Assembly: GCA_016792625.1 (NCBI GenBank) | Contig: JAEUKK010000142.1 | Span: 97,682-161,681 of the forward strand | Origin: Deltaproteobacteria bacterium | GTDB taxonomy: Bacteria > Myxococcota_A > UBA796 > UBA2385 | DNA: 64,000 nucleotides | Direction of reading: 5' to 3' | In this document: positions 17,979 through 26,705 of the stretch, one piece after another | How the letters are laid out: the number at the start of each line of letters is the position of its first letter | How positions within the stretch are numbered: position 1 is the stretch's first letter | Made by a program: the position numbers and the translations under genes | Notes under the pieces: model-generated | Seen by the model: only the letters and a program-made list of their open reading frames with translations | What the model was told of the DNA's origin: nothing | Databases searched by the model: none

Positions 17979-19619
17979 TCAGTCGGCCAGGAAGTCAATC
18001 TGGTCGGTGAACGGCGTCGCGCTCCGGTTGCCGAGGCTGTCCTCGAGCCAGAGGTAGACCGTGCGGGTGCCCTCATCGCCGGTGGCCAGCGTGTGGTTGA
18101 AGGTGGTCTGGTAGGCCAGCCAGGTCGAGCAGGTCGGCGTGTTGCTCACGCACATGCGGGCGATGCCGGTCGCGTCGGTCGCGCTGAGGCTCAGCTCGAC
18201 GTAGCGGTCGTAGGTCTCGACCATGTCGTCGTTGATGACGAAGCGGGTGGCCACCGGGCTGTCGTACTCGGCCAGGGGCGTGATCGTGCCGGTCAGGCCC
18301 GTGCTGGTCCAGCCGCTCGTGTCGATCGCGCAGACCCGGAAGCCGTAGCGCTGGGCCGAGGTGAGGCCGGTCTGGGTGAAGGTGGTGTCGGGGCCGCGGT
18401 AGATCTCAGCGCCGCTGCGGCAGTCGCTCGGGGCGCTGTCCACGGCCATGCGCACGCTGTACTCGGCGATGCCGCTGTGCGGGTCGGCCGCGCCCGGCCA
18501 GGCCAGCACCACCCCCGAGGGCGCGTGGCTCAGGCTGAGGGTGCCGTCGGTGGGCGGGCTGAGGTCGAGGCCCACGTCCACGCCGACCGGCTCAGACACG
18601 TTGCCAAAAGCATCCTCGAACCAGGCGTAGACCGTCTTCATGCCCGTGCCCGCGCTCAGGCGCACGGTGGTCTCGGCGCGGAAGTCCTGCCAGGCGGAGC
18701 AGGAGCGGCCCTCAGAGAAGCACATGCGCTCGACCGAGGAGGCGTCCTCAACCTCGACCTGCACGTCGACTTCGCGGTCGGACACCCACTCTGCCCCGCC
18801 GTCGATCACGACCGAAGTGACCTGCGGGGCGTCGCTCTCGGCGCGCGGCCCCGCGTTGAGGGTGGTCCCCTGCGACATGCGGCCCAGGGCGTCGACCGCG
18901 CAGACCCGCAGCGCGTGATCGCCGGCCTGCAGGCCGTTGAGCGTGACGCCGGCCTCGACGCCCTCCCAGTAGATGGCGCTCATCACCGAGCAGCGGGGGG
19001 CCGCGCCGTCTTGGCGGCCGACGACGCGGTAGCCGACCACGCCGCTCTCGCGGTCCGAGAAGCCCGAGAAGTCGAGGCGCAGGCCGCCAGCGATGGGGGT
19101 GGCGGAGACCGTGCCGTCGACCGGCGGCCGGGCGTCAATGCCCACAGAGCCGCGCGCCATGGCCGAGATGTTGCCCGCGGCGTCCCGGGCCCAGACCCGG
19201 ACCGTGTGGGGCCCCATGCCGCGGGGCAGCAAGAAGTCGACGCCCTCGGGGTCAAAGTCGACCCAGTCCCGGCAGCTGCGCAGCCAGGTGATGCAGACCT
19301 GCTCGACGTCGACGTCGTCCTTGGCGTCGACGACGACCTGGACGGTGTTGTGGCGCACCCAGCCATCCTGGTCGCCGAAGTTTAGGCCCTGGATGATCGG
19401 GCGGGAGGTGTCGGCGCCGGCGCTGCGGCTGCGGACGTTGTTGGCGCGGACCTGGGCGGCGCCGGTGCCCGCTTCGTTGACCTCTTCGGCAGGGTCACCG
19501 GTGGCCTCGGCCTCGAAGTCTGCGCCGACCTCGGGGGTGGCCTCGTCGCAGCCGGCGAGGGCCGCGAGGGTGGTGAACATCAGGAACAGGGGCGCGCGGC
19601 GGCTCTTTGGCGGGGTCAT
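17979..19619 (-). CDS. surface lipoprotein with alternating Ig-like and FnIII-like domains
   Basis: The 546-residue lipoprotein (LAALAGC) has a short acidic linker and then a regular series of beta-sandwich modules. Ig-like units with VEQVCITWLRSCRDW, VERMCFSEGRSCSAW and IARMCVSNTPTCSTW (one Cys pair each, about 10 residues apart, then a hydrophobic VYAWFEDAFGN-type strand) alternate with FnIII-like units containing LNGLQAGDHALRVCAVDALG and TGLTSAQRYGFRVCAIDTSG. There are about three of the first and two of the second. Conserved Cys pairs suggest disulfide-stapled loops outside the cytoplasm. Related modules occur in adhesins and extracellular enzymes. No enzyme domain is present; binding or structural work at the cell surface is likely. 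Confidence 0.75.
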   Translation of the reverse strand: MTPPKSRRAPLFLMFTTLAALAGCDEATPEVGADFEAEATGDPAEEVNEAGTGAAQVRANNVRSRSAGADTSRPIIQGLNFGDQDGWVRHNTVQVVVDAKDDVDVEQVCITWLRSCRDWVDFDPEGVDFLLPRGMGPHTVRVWARDAAGNISAMARGSVGIDARPPVDGTVSATPIAGGLRLDFSGFSDRESGVVGYRVVGRQDGAAPRCSVMSAIYWEGVEAGVTLNGLQAGDHALRVCAVDALGRMSQGTTLNAGPRAESDAPQVTSVVIDGGAEWVSDREVDVQVEVEDASSVERMCFSEGRSCSAWQDFRAETTVRLSAGTGMKTVYAWFEDAFGNVSEPVGVDVGLDLSPPTDGTLSLSHAPSGVVLAWPGAADPHSGIAEYSVRMAVDSAPSDCRSGAEIYRGPDTTFTQTGLTSAQRYGFRVCAIDTSGWTSTGLTGTITPLAEYDSPVATRFVINDDMVETYDRYVELSLSATDATGIARMCVSNTPTCSTWLAYQTTFNHTLATGDEGTRTVYLWLEDSLGNRSATPFTDQIDFLAD

Positions 19620-19713
19620 GGGTCTGGTTGCCTCCCGCCCCCGCAACGGAAGGGCGCGGCCCCCGCAATAGCCCCCGCCCCGATCTTTTGACCTACGGAC
19701 CGCCCCCGGTCGC

Positions 19714-20910
19714 TCAGAAGCTGAACAGCGCGCCCAGCTCTGCACCCAGCCGCAGCGGGTCGAGGCCGCCCCTCCCCTCACCCGCCGCCGCCGCGTAGCT
19801 GCTGCGCAGGCCAAAACCTTCCAAAAAGACCACCAGGTGCTCGTTCGCTTGGCGTTCGAGACCCAGGCGCCCGCCGAGGTTGGACCGCAGGCCCGGCCCG
19901 AGGTTGACGTCGAGCGCGGCCACCGCGGCGGGGTCTTCGGCAGGCAGGTAGTTGGCGGCGACCTGATCGGCGTCGAGCACCACATCGCCATGGGCCGTCG
20001 CGCTCAGCCCCCAGCGCGGGCCGAGGCCCTGGCGCAGGCTGAGCCACCCGCCGACCTCTTGCAGGTCGATGGGGCCGCCGTTCGGGCCCAGCCGCGCCTG
20101 GGCCAAGCTGAGCATGCCCGTGCTCTGCAAGTTTTGGCCGACGAAGGCCTCGCCGCGCAGCTGGGTCCGGGCGGCGGGCTTGAGCTCGGCCGAGGCGAGG
20201 GCGCCCCAGGCCGGGGTGTGCTGCACCACGCCATCGGCGTCCTGCAGGCCCACCCGGGCCCAAAATCCAGAGAGGCCGAGCTCGCCGGCCTCGCCCACCC
20301 GCAGGGCCGCGCGGCCCGTCGCGCTCGGGGCCGGGCTCAGCTCGAGACCACCGTCAGCGAGGCCATTGTTGCTGCCGGCCATCCCCAGCGCCGCGGTCAG
20401 GTGCACCGCCTCGGCCTTGTGGTCGAGGATGACCTGCTGGCGCATAAAGCCGACGTTGCCCGCCTGAAAGGAGCCCCCCACGAGGTTGCGGTGCAGCGGG
20501 TTGAGCGGCGCGAAGGCGTCCCAGGTCTGGCCCACGGTCAGGTGGGTCGCGGCCGAAAAGGCCCAGTCGACGGTGGCCACCCGCAGGCGGGGCTTGGCGC
20601 CCACGGTGGGGCTGGCGACGTTGAAGTCGATGAAGTCGAGCTCGAGCACGCCGGTGGCCTGGCCGGCCTTGGCGCGCATCCCAAAGCGGGACTGGGCGAC
20701 CTGCCAGGACAGGCGCGCGGCCTCAGCGTCGGCCACGATCCGCGGGTTGGCGGCCGAGGTGATCGCCGCCTCATTGGGCCGGCCGTAGGAGGCGACGGCC
20801 CCGTCGGCGAAGCTCAGGGTGGGGCGCAGCGCGCCATAGAGGCTCACCTGGGGCGCCTCTGCGGCGGTGGCGGTGGAGGAGAGCAGCAGCAGCAGGGGGA
20901 GGGTCGGCAT
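19714..20910 (-). CDS. outer-membrane beta-barrel porin (DcaP-like)
   Basis: The 398-residue protein has a signal peptide (SSTATAAEA) and a long run of amphipathic strands ending in a C-terminal phenylalanine (LGALFSF), the signal for outer-membrane insertion by Bam. The segment around residues 60-130 has the DcaP-type order: SRFGMRAKAGQATGVLELDF, then the VDWAFSAATHLTVGQTWDAF pattern. DcaP-family porins are trimeric channels for small acids and peptides. The start at 20910 has CGGAG nine bases upstream. It is divergent from the MopE/FG-GAP gene at 21282. I am confident of the barrel but less so of the subfamily. Confidence 0.78.
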   Translation of the reverse strand: MPTLPLLLLLSSTATAAEAPQVSLYGALRPTLSFADGAVASYGRPNEAAITSAANPRIVADAEAARLSWQVAQSRFGMRAKAGQATGVLELDFIDFNVASPTVGAKPRLRVATVDWAFSAATHLTVGQTWDAFAPLNPLHRNLVGGSFQAGNVGFMRQQVILDHKAEAVHLTAALGMAGSNNGLADGGLELSPAPSATGRAALRVGEAGELGLSGFWARVGLQDADGVVQHTPAWGALASAELKPAARTQLRGEAFVGQNLQSTGMLSLAQARLGPNGGPIDLQEVGGWLSLRQGLGPRWGLSATAHGDVVLDADQVAANYLPAEDPAAVAALDVNLGPGLRSNLGGRLGLERQANEHLVVFLEGFGLRSSYAAAAGEGRGGLDPLRLGAELGALFSF

Positions 20911-21281
20911 CGCGGGCTCCGGGGGATGGCGACCGGAGAAGCAAGGCGCGTGCCACACACCGCGCCGCGCGCGCCCCGGCGGAGAAGCCCGTCGGAGCGG
21001 CCCTCCGCCGTCGGGCCCCGCGCCGAGGGTGGGCGCGGGGGGTGGGTCAGCTTGACCCGACCGGGCGGGCGAGCGGGCCACCGCGCGCCGCCCGTCGCAC
21101 ACGCTCGCGCCCCGCCACGCGAGGACAACGTGCTGGTCGTGCGCTTGGGCCCGCCGGTTGATCCTGCCCCCGGCGCGGTCTATGGTGCGGAGGTGGCCGT
21201 ACCCGGGGGGCGCGGCCGCGCGGGGGGCCCCTGTTCGCAGGGGCACCGGCGGTGATGTCTCTGCCCCCGGCGGAATTCACG

Positions 21282-23465
21282 ATGCGCAGTCCCCAGCTCC
21301 TCCTCGCCCTCTCGGCCCGCGCCCAGGCGGCCCGCCCGCTCCGCGGGGGCCTACTCTTGCTCGCGGCGCTGTCGGCCTGCGCCGACCCCAAGCCCGACCC
21401 CGAGGGCGAAGAGCGCGTCGACGAGGACGCCGACGGCGTCTTCTCCGACGAGGACTGCGACGACAGCGACCCCGAGGTGGCCCCGGGCGCGCCCGACGTC
21501 TGGTACGACGGCGTCGACAGCGACTGCGGCGGCGATGACGACTTCGACGCCGATGGCGACGGGGTGCGCAGCGCCGACTATGGCGGCGCCGACTGCGATG
21601 ACGACGACCCCGAGATCTCCCCCGCCGCTGACGAGCTCTGGTACGACGGCGTCGACCAAGACTGCGCGGGCGATGACGACGATGACGCCGACGGCGACGG
21701 CTTCGCCGCGGCCACCGCCGGGGGCCCCGACTGCGACGACACGCTGGCGGCCATCCGGCCGGGCGCCGACGAGATCTGGTACGACGGGGTCGACCAAGAC
21801 TGCGCAGAGGACGATGACTTCGACGCCGACGCCGACGGTGTGACCTCGGCGCTCGAGGCCGGCGGGGGCGACTGCGACGACCAAGACGACGCCGTGCTGC
21901 CCGGCGCGGTCGAGGTCTGGTACGACGGCATCGACCAAGACTGCCTGGGCGACGATGACTACGACGCCGACGCCGACGGCTACGCGGCCCTGGTCGCTGG
22001 CGGCGAAGACTGCGCCGATGATGACCCCGACGTCTTCCCCAACGTGGCCGAAGAGCTCGACGGCGCCGACAGCAACTGCGACGGCCGCAGCGACCAGCTC
22101 ACCATCGACGAGGACTTTGGCGCGCTGAGCGTCATCGGCGAGTTTGAGGGGGGCGGTTTTGGCGCCGCGGTGACCGCGGGTGACTTCACCGGCGACGGCC
22201 TCGACGACATCGCGGCGCTGCAGGCGGTCACGCCGGTGATCGGCGAGTTTGACCTGCCCTACGGCCAGGTCACCATTTGGGACGCCGCCGATCTGCTCGG
22301 CTCGACCACCGCCGGGGCGGCGACCGCGACCATCCGGCCGGATGAGTCCGCACGCCAGCTCGACGCGGTGGTCTTCCTCGGCGACATCGGCGGCTCACCC
22401 GCCGGTCGCTCCGACCTCGCCATCACCAGCGTGGGCGCGGTCAACGCATCCGCCCAGCAGATCGGCAAGGTCTGGATCTTCCGCAACTCGGCGCTGGAGT
22501 CGGCGACCAGCTTCCTCACCACGACCTGGACGCTCGAGGGCGCGGTCTCGGCCACGGCCACCGAGTTCGGCGCCGCGGTCGCCTCGACCCCCGACATGGA
22601 CGGCGACGGCTTCGCCGAGGTGATCGTGGGCGCGCCCGGCGCGAGCGGCGGCGCGGCGCACCTCTTCTTGTCCTCGACCCTCGGCCCGACCTCGAACCGC
22701 GTCATCTACAACGTGGCCGACGCCGACTCGAGCTGGACGGCCCAGGGCGCGACCGACCGCCTGGGCACCGCGGTGGCCGGCCTCGACTACGACGACGACG
22801 GCCGCGGCGACCTGCTGATCGGCGCGCCCGGCTACCAGACCAACGCCGGCGCGGTCTACTTGATCGCGGGTGACCTGAGCTTGGCCAGCGAGCCGGTGGC
22901 CAGCGCCTACCACCTGCGCCTCACCAGCACCGTGCTCGGCGAGCGGGCCGGCGAGGCCCTGGCCGCGGGTGACTTTGACGGCGACGGCGCCGACGACCTC
23001 GCGATCGGCCTGCCGCGGGCGACCAGCGGCGCGGGCAAGGTCTACGTCACGATGAGCGCGGCCTTCCGCACCATCGCCCCCCTGAGCAGCCGCGCGATCT
23101 CGACGCTGTCCTTGGTCAACTACGGCGGCACGGGCAACAGCGACGGCGCGGGCAGCGCCTTTGCGATGCCCGGCGACGTCAACGGCGACGGCAAAGATGA
23201 CCTCTTCGTGGGCGGCCCGGGGGCCGACGGCCTCGCCACCGACGCGGGCGCCGCGTGGCTGATCACCGAGCTGAGCACCGGGGCGCGGGCCCTGGCCGAC
23301 GTGCCGGTCTCCTTCGCGGGCACCACCGCCGGCGACGGCGTGGGCAGCGCGCTCGCGCTGGGCGACGTCGACGGGGATGGCCTCAAGGACGTCATCTTCG
23401 GCGTGCCTGGCGGCGATACCTATGGGGATGAGGGCGTGGTGCTGATCGGGCGCGCCGCCTGGTGA
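21282..23465 (+). CDS. MopE-repeat / FG-GAP propeller lipoprotein
   Basis: The 727-residue lipoprotein (LLLLAALSAC) carries five tandem MopE-type metal-binding repeats in residues 38-260. Each reads DADGDGV..., DCDDxDPE..., then an unusual WYDGVDQDCxGDDD in place of the common CDGxDNDCDG; the fifth returns to ELDGADSNCDG. Residues 280-727 are an FG-GAP/integrin-alpha-like propeller with at least six DxDGDGxxDL blades (for example DFTGDGLDDIA, DMDGDGFAEV, DVNGDGKDDLF). The protein should bind Ca2+ or another divalent metal outside the cell; its ligand is unknown. The ATG at 21282 gives a plausible lipoprotein signal; an in-frame ATG at 21255 is the alternative. Neither has a strong ribosome site. 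Confidence 0.85.
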   Translation: MRSPQLLLALSARAQAARPLRGGLLLLAALSACADPKPDPEGEERVDEDADGVFSDEDCDDSDPEVAPGAPDVWYDGVDSDCGGDDDFDADGDGVRSADYGGADCDDDDPEISPAADELWYDGVDQDCAGDDDDDADGDGFAAATAGGPDCDDTLAAIRPGADEIWYDGVDQDCAEDDDFDADADGVTSALEAGGGDCDDQDDAVLPGAVEVWYDGIDQDCLGDDDYDADADGYAALVAGGEDCADDDPDVFPNVAEELDGADSNCDGRSDQLTIDEDFGALSVIGEFEGGGFGAAVTAGDFTGDGLDDIAALQAVTPVIGEFDLPYGQVTIWDAADLLGSTTAGAATATIRPDESARQLDAVVFLGDIGGSPAGRSDLAITSVGAVNASAQQIGKVWIFRNSALESATSFLTTTWTLEGAVSATATEFGAAVASTPDMDGDGFAEVIVGAPGASGGAAHLFLSSTLGPTSNRVIYNVADADSSWTAQGATDRLGTAVAGLDYDDDGRGDLLIGAPGYQTNAGAVYLIAGDLSLASEPVASAYHLRLTSTVLGERAGEALAAGDFDGDGADDLAIGLPRATSGAGKVYVTMSAAFRTIAPLSSRAISTLSLVNYGGTGNSDGAGSAFAMPGDVNGDGKDDLFVGGPGADGLATDAGAAWLITELSTGARALADVPVSFAGTTAGDGVGSALALGDVDGDGLKDVIFGVPGGDTYGDEGVVLIGRAAW

Positions 23466-23685
23466 GCCGCGGAGCCCCCTCCGGCGAGATCGCGCGACGC
23501 GGACAATATGTGTCCTTGATCATCGGGCAGCGGCGTGTGATGCTGCGCGGGTGAGGGGGAGGGGCGGTCGCCCCGCCCCGCGGCCCGGTCGGGTCGCCCG
23601 CGCCGCGCGCTCCAGCCCCTCCCGCCCTCGCTGCACCCGCAGCCCACGAACCGCGCCGGCGCGACCCGGCGCACGGAGTCCCCCG

Positions 23686-24246
23686 ATGACCGTCAACAAG
23701 GTGATCCTGGTCGGCAACCTCGGCAAAGATGCCGAGATCCGCAACACCACCAGCGGCCTGCAGCTGGCGAACCTGCGCCTCGCCACCACCGACCGCCGCA
23801 AGGGGGCCGACGGCAGCTGGCAAGACCACACCGAGTGGCACTCGGTGGTCTGCTTCGACAAGCTCGCCAACCTGATGGAGCGCTTCGGCAAGAAGGGCAA
23901 GCAGCTCTACGTCGAGGGCCGCATCCAGACCCGCGAGTACACCGACAAAGAAGGCCAGAAGCGCTGGTCGACCGAGGTGATCGCCAACGAGATCCGCCTG
24001 CTCGGCGGCGCGAGCCGCGGTGACGAGTCCACCGAGCAGTGGGGCGGTGGTGGCGGCGGCGGCTCCCGCGGCGGTGGCGGTGGCGGCGGCGGCGGGTACG
24101 ACGGCGGCGGCGGCTCCCGCGCGCCCCGCGGCGGCGGCGGCGGTAGTGGCACTCCCCGGGGCGGCGGCGCGCCGGCCCGCGATGACTACGCCGACTACGG
24201 GGGCGGTGGCGGCGGCGCAGGCGCCGACGACGACATCCCCTTCTAG
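23686..24246 (+). CDS. ssb: single-stranded DNA-binding protein
   Basis: The 186-residue protein has a complete OB fold (residues 1-108) starting VNKVILVGNLGKDAE and including the WQDHTEWHSVVCFDKLAN and GKQLYVEGRIQTREYTD segments. A Gly-rich disordered linker (about 115-178) follows, and the C-terminal acidic tip is DDDIPF, the docking site for SSB partners in replication and repair. The linker is unusually glycine-heavy. The ATG is preceded by CGGAG; the frame upstream is not conserved-looking. It sits alone between lipoprotein genes, with no rpsF or rpsR beside it. Confidence 0.97.
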   Translation: MTVNKVILVGNLGKDAEIRNTTSGLQLANLRLATTDRRKGADGSWQDHTEWHSVVCFDKLANLMERFGKKGKQLYVEGRIQTREYTDKEGQKRWSTEVIANEIRLLGGASRGDESTEQWGGGGGGGSRGGGGGGGGGYDGGGGSRAPRGGGGGSGTPRGGGAPARDDYADYGGGGGGAGADDDIPF

Positions 24247-24349
24247 GCCGCAGGCGCCACGGCGAGGCCCACGCGCCCCGGGTAGCTTTGGGCGCCGCGC
24301 GGGCGGGCCGCCCGAGCCCTCCCCCACCGCCCGCGCCACCCGAGGTCCG

Positions 24350-24748
24350 ATGCGCCGCCTCTCTCTGCTTGTGCTCAGCCTGACCGCCGCCTGCGGTGGC
24401 GGCCCCCTCGAGGGCAGCTGGTCGGGCACCGCCGACTGCGGGGCCGAGGGCAGCTACCCGGTCGAGCTGCCGCTCAAGGCCGGCGACGAGGGTGACCAAG
24501 GCGTCGGTGTGGTCGACGAGCTCACCTACTTCAGCCAGCCCGCCACCTACAGCTTCGCCGCCGTCGCGGTGGTCGAAGACGACGACGCGGTCGACCTCAG
24601 CCTCTCCGACTGCCAATTCGAAGCCCAGGGCGAGGCCTGGGCCGCCGACTGCGGCGACCCCGGCGTGCTCGACTGGGACGGCGAAGACCGCCTCGAAGGC
24701 TCCCTGCCCATCGCCACCTTCGAGTGCGCGCTGCTCCTCGAGCGCTGA
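24350..24748 (+). CDS. small acidic lipoprotein, unknown
   Basis: The 132-residue product has a lipoprotein signal (VLSLTAAC) followed by GGGPLEGSWSGTADCG, which opens a single compact beta domain. Four cysteines after the lipobox (ADCG, SDCQ, ADCG, FECA) could form two disulfides. The G-x-W-x-G opening resembles lipocalin-like or META-type lipoproteins, but no family is recognised. It is followed by the repeat-rich gap that ends at the convergent caspase-like gene. Confidence 0.65.
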   Translation: MRRLSLLVLSLTAACGGGPLEGSWSGTADCGAEGSYPVELPLKAGDEGDQGVGVVDELTYFSQPATYSFAAVAVVEDDDAVDLSLSDCQFEAQGEAWAADCGDPGVLDWDGEDRLEGSLPIATFECALLLER

Positions 24749-24792
24749 CCGCGCCGGCCCTCTGCGCAACGACCGCCAGCGCCGCCATCACC

Positions 24793-24904
24793 GCAGCCCC
24801 GCAGCCCCGCAGCCCCGCAGCTCCGCAGCTCCGCAGCTTCGCAGCTTCGCAGCTTCGCAGCTTCGCAGCTTCGCAGCTTCGCAGCTCTGCAGCTCCGCAG
24901 CTCC
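24793..24904 (+). repeat. 8-base tandem repeat, 14 copies
   Basis: Fourteen head-to-tail octamers of the form GCAGCNNC run without interruption. The order of the variable bases is CCCC three times, CTCC twice, CTTC six times, CTCT once and CTCC twice, so the array is homogenised in the middle and diverged at both ends. No reading frame here looks like a gene. Slippage-prone arrays of this sort vary in copy number. Confidence 0.85.
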
Positions 24905-24914
24905 GCTGCCTCAA

Positions 24915-25052
24915 AAAGCCCAGCCCTTCGCGGCAACCCCCCTCATCGCCCAAGGCCGCAGCGGGCCGCGCCGACCCTCCAGCACCAGCAAAGCCCAGCC
25001 CTTCGCGGCAAACCCCCTCATCGCCCAAGGCCGCAGCGGGCCGCGCCGACCC
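24915..25052 (+). repeat. 75-base direct repeat, two copies
   Basis: Two near-identical units start at 24915 and 24990. Each reads AAAGCCCAGCCCTTCGCGGC, then a C-rich stretch, CTCATCGCCCAAGGCC and GCAGCGGGCCGCGCCGACC. The second copy runs straight into the longer element described at 24990-25216, of which it seems to be the left part. Confidence 0.75.
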
Positions 25053-25216
25053 CGGGGCCGGGTCTTGGAGAACCGGCAAAGGGGGGCTTTGCGCGCTGGC
25101 GCGCGGCGCTGCCATGCGCCGCGCGAAGCCTGCGCGCTGCCCCCCTTGGCGGGGGATCCAAGGGGCCCCGCGGGCCCCTTGGCCAGGGGGCCCGGGGGCG
25201 GGGCCCGCCCCCGGCA
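24990..25216. repeat. dispersed intergenic element, copy C
   Basis: From the second 75-base unit the sequence continues with GGTCTTGGAGAACCGGCAAA, a G-run, a 67-base internal inverted-repeat insert (TTGCGCGC... to ...GCGCGC) and then a near-palindrome at 25158-25182 (CCAAGGGGCCCC joined to GGGCCCCTTGG). The same series, without the insert, is found at 54327-54484. Both copies lie between converging genes. Confidence 0.7.
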
Positions 25217-25402
25217 CTGGTGCCAAAACAGCGTCAGACACGACAACAACGACCAAAAACCGCGAAGCCGACCGGACCACCCCCGGCACTGGGGCCAAAA
25301 CAGCGTCAAGAACGGCAACAATGACCAAAACCCGCGAAGCCGACCGGGCCACCCCCGGCACTGGGGCCAAAACAGCGTCACCGCCGACAACCCCACCCAA
25401 AA
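25207..25402. repeat. 72-base tandem repeat, about 2.5 copies
   Basis: The block CCGGCACTGGGGCCAAAACA begins at 25211, 25283 and 25355, exactly 72 bases apart, followed each time by a CGTCA, an AC-rich stretch, CCAAAACCCGCGAAGCCGACC and a short joint. The third copy is cut short. The period is a multiple of three and open frames exist on both strands, but none has a credible start or codon pattern. Confidence 0.75.
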
Positions 25403-25440
25403 CGACAAAAAAGAGGGGCCTTGCCGGCCCCTCTACCCCC
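25403..25440 (-). terminator. intrinsic terminator for the caspase-like gene
   Basis: On the minus strand the stem AGAGGGGCC / GGCCCCTCT (25412-25420 with 25426-25434, loop of five bases) is followed directly by a run of six T. This is a textbook Rho-independent terminator about 85 bases beyond the stop of the minus-strand gene at 25521. Confidence 0.75.
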
Positions 25441-25477
25441 TAAAACGCGCGAACCCCGCCGCAGCACAAGCCGCCAA

Positions 25478-25512
25478 CCGGGGGCGTTGCGGGGGCAGAG
25501 CCCCCGCCCACC
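25478..25512. repeat. short dispersed hairpin repeat, copy 2
   Basis: This matches the element at 2098-2133 almost base for base (CCGGGGGCGTTGCGGGGGC, a short loop, then GCCCCCGCCCACC). The stem here loops around AGA. It lies immediately after the stop codon of the minus-strand caspase-like gene, in a convergent gap. Confidence 0.6.
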
Positions 25513-25520
25513 CCCTTTGC

Positions 25521-26705
25521 TTAGACCAGCTCGTCGACGCAGACGTACCACCCACCCGTCGGCGGGGTCGTCGGCGCCTGCGTGATCTCGGCCAGCTCCC
25601 AGGTGCCGGCCACCAGGCGCCCGTTGCTCACCAGGGTGCTGCCCACGTAGAAGCTGATGCGCTGCGTGTCATTGCGCACCTTGACCCAGAGGTTCGCCAC
25701 AGCCGCCTTGTACAGACGCCCCCCGCTGGTGGTCGGGCCCTGCGTGGTGGTGCTGAAGTCGGAGTTGTCGCTCAAGTAGGTGTAGGCGTAGCCCGAGGTG
25801 GACGCGCTGCCCGAGGCCACGGTCATCGTGAAGCTCGCCGGCATCGAGCTGGCCGCGTTGACCGCCAGCCCCCAGCTCAGCTTGGTGAGCGAGACCGAGT
25901 CGGCCAGCCCCAGGTCGGTGCCGTTGGGCCGCTGCCAGAGCAAGGTCCACTCGTGGTCGATCTGGGCGGCCAGCCGCGGCCGGGTGGTCTCGAGCTCGGC
26001 GAAGCCGCCGGCCAGCGTCTGCCCGCGGGCCTCGCCCATGCAGCGCGCGTGCAGGCCGCGGCCGCAGAGGCCGCCCATCAGCGAAGAGGCGCGCTCGGCG
26101 AGGGTGGTCCAGCGCACGGCCGCCGGGCCCGCCCCCTGCACGGGCAGCCACTGCTCGAGCGCGCGCTGCAGCGCCCAGCTCAGCAGCCCGCGCCAGCGCC
26201 CCTCGACGTGCACCCGCTGCGCCTCGCCGCCGAGGCCGCCGCTGACCAAGGCGAGCCCATCGCCGGGCAGCGCGCCCAGGCCCTCGGCCCCGCAGCTGTC
26301 GAGCACCGCCCGCACCCGGCGCCCGTCGGAGAGGCCGGCCAGCAGGCTGTGGGCGTCGATCTCGCCGTCGTGCAGGCGCAGCATGAGGCCGCCCGCGCCG
26401 GGCAGCCCGTGGCCCGACCAGAGCACGAGCAGCTCGTCGGCGGGTACGCCCCGCAGCTCGTCGAGCGCGGCCTGCAGGCCGGCCCGCGTGGCGGGGAGGT
26501 CGCCGCCGCCGAGGCGCCAGCGCTGCTCGGAGTCGACGCCCAGCGCGTTGAGGATGGCCTCCCAGCCGTCCATGTCAGAGTTGGCACCCAGCAGGCCCGC
26601 CGGGCCCTCGGCAGCGTCGACCCCGACGAGCAGCGCGATCCGCCGCGGGGCGAGGCTGGAGTCGATGGAGTCAGAGGCGCGGAGCTCGTGAACGTCGTGG
26701 TGCAT
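25521..26705 (-). CDS. caspase-like peptidase (C14 family) with a novel C-terminal domain
   Basis: Residues 20-190 form a p20-like caspase fold: RRIALLVGVD is the first strand, LLVLWSGHGLPG holds the catalytic His99 and VRAVLDSCGAEGLG holds the catalytic Cys138. These are the H-G and D-S-C signatures of clan CD metacaspase/orthocaspase enzymes. There is no signal peptide. Residues 240-394 are Thr/Ser-rich and beta-patterned (SFTMTVASGSASTSGYAYTY, RISFYVGSTLVSNGRL) and match nothing I know. Substrate specificity for Arg/Lys or Asp cannot be judged. A GAGGAG site precedes the ATG. The gene is divergent from ubiD with a 183-base gap and has its own terminator. Confidence 0.8.
   Translation of the reverse strand: MHHDVHELRASDSIDSSLAPRRIALLVGVDAAEGPAGLLGANSDMDGWEAILNALGVDSEQRWRLGGGDLPATRAGLQAALDELRGVPADELLVLWSGHGLPGAGGLMLRLHDGEIDAHSLLAGLSDGRRVRAVLDSCGAEGLGALPGDGLALVSGGLGGEAQRVHVEGRWRGLLSWALQRALEQWLPVQGAGPAAVRWTTLAERASSLMGGLCGRGLHARCMGEARGQTLAGGFAELETTRPRLAAQIDHEWTLLWQRPNGTDLGLADSVSLTKLSWGLAVNAASSMPASFTMTVASGSASTSGYAYTYLSDNSDFSTTTQGPTTSGGRLYKAAVANLWVKVRNDTQRISFYVGSTLVSNGRLVAGTWELAEITQAPTTPPTGGWYVCVDELV

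Noticed and set aside
24793..24904. Possible CRISPR array
   Set aside because: The units are 8 bases with no spacers; no cas genes are present in the window.
25207..25402. 72-base units as a short CRISPR or a repeat-containing protein gene
   Set aside because: Units are contiguous and nearly identical throughout, so there are no spacers, and no frame has a start, ribosome site or normal codon use.
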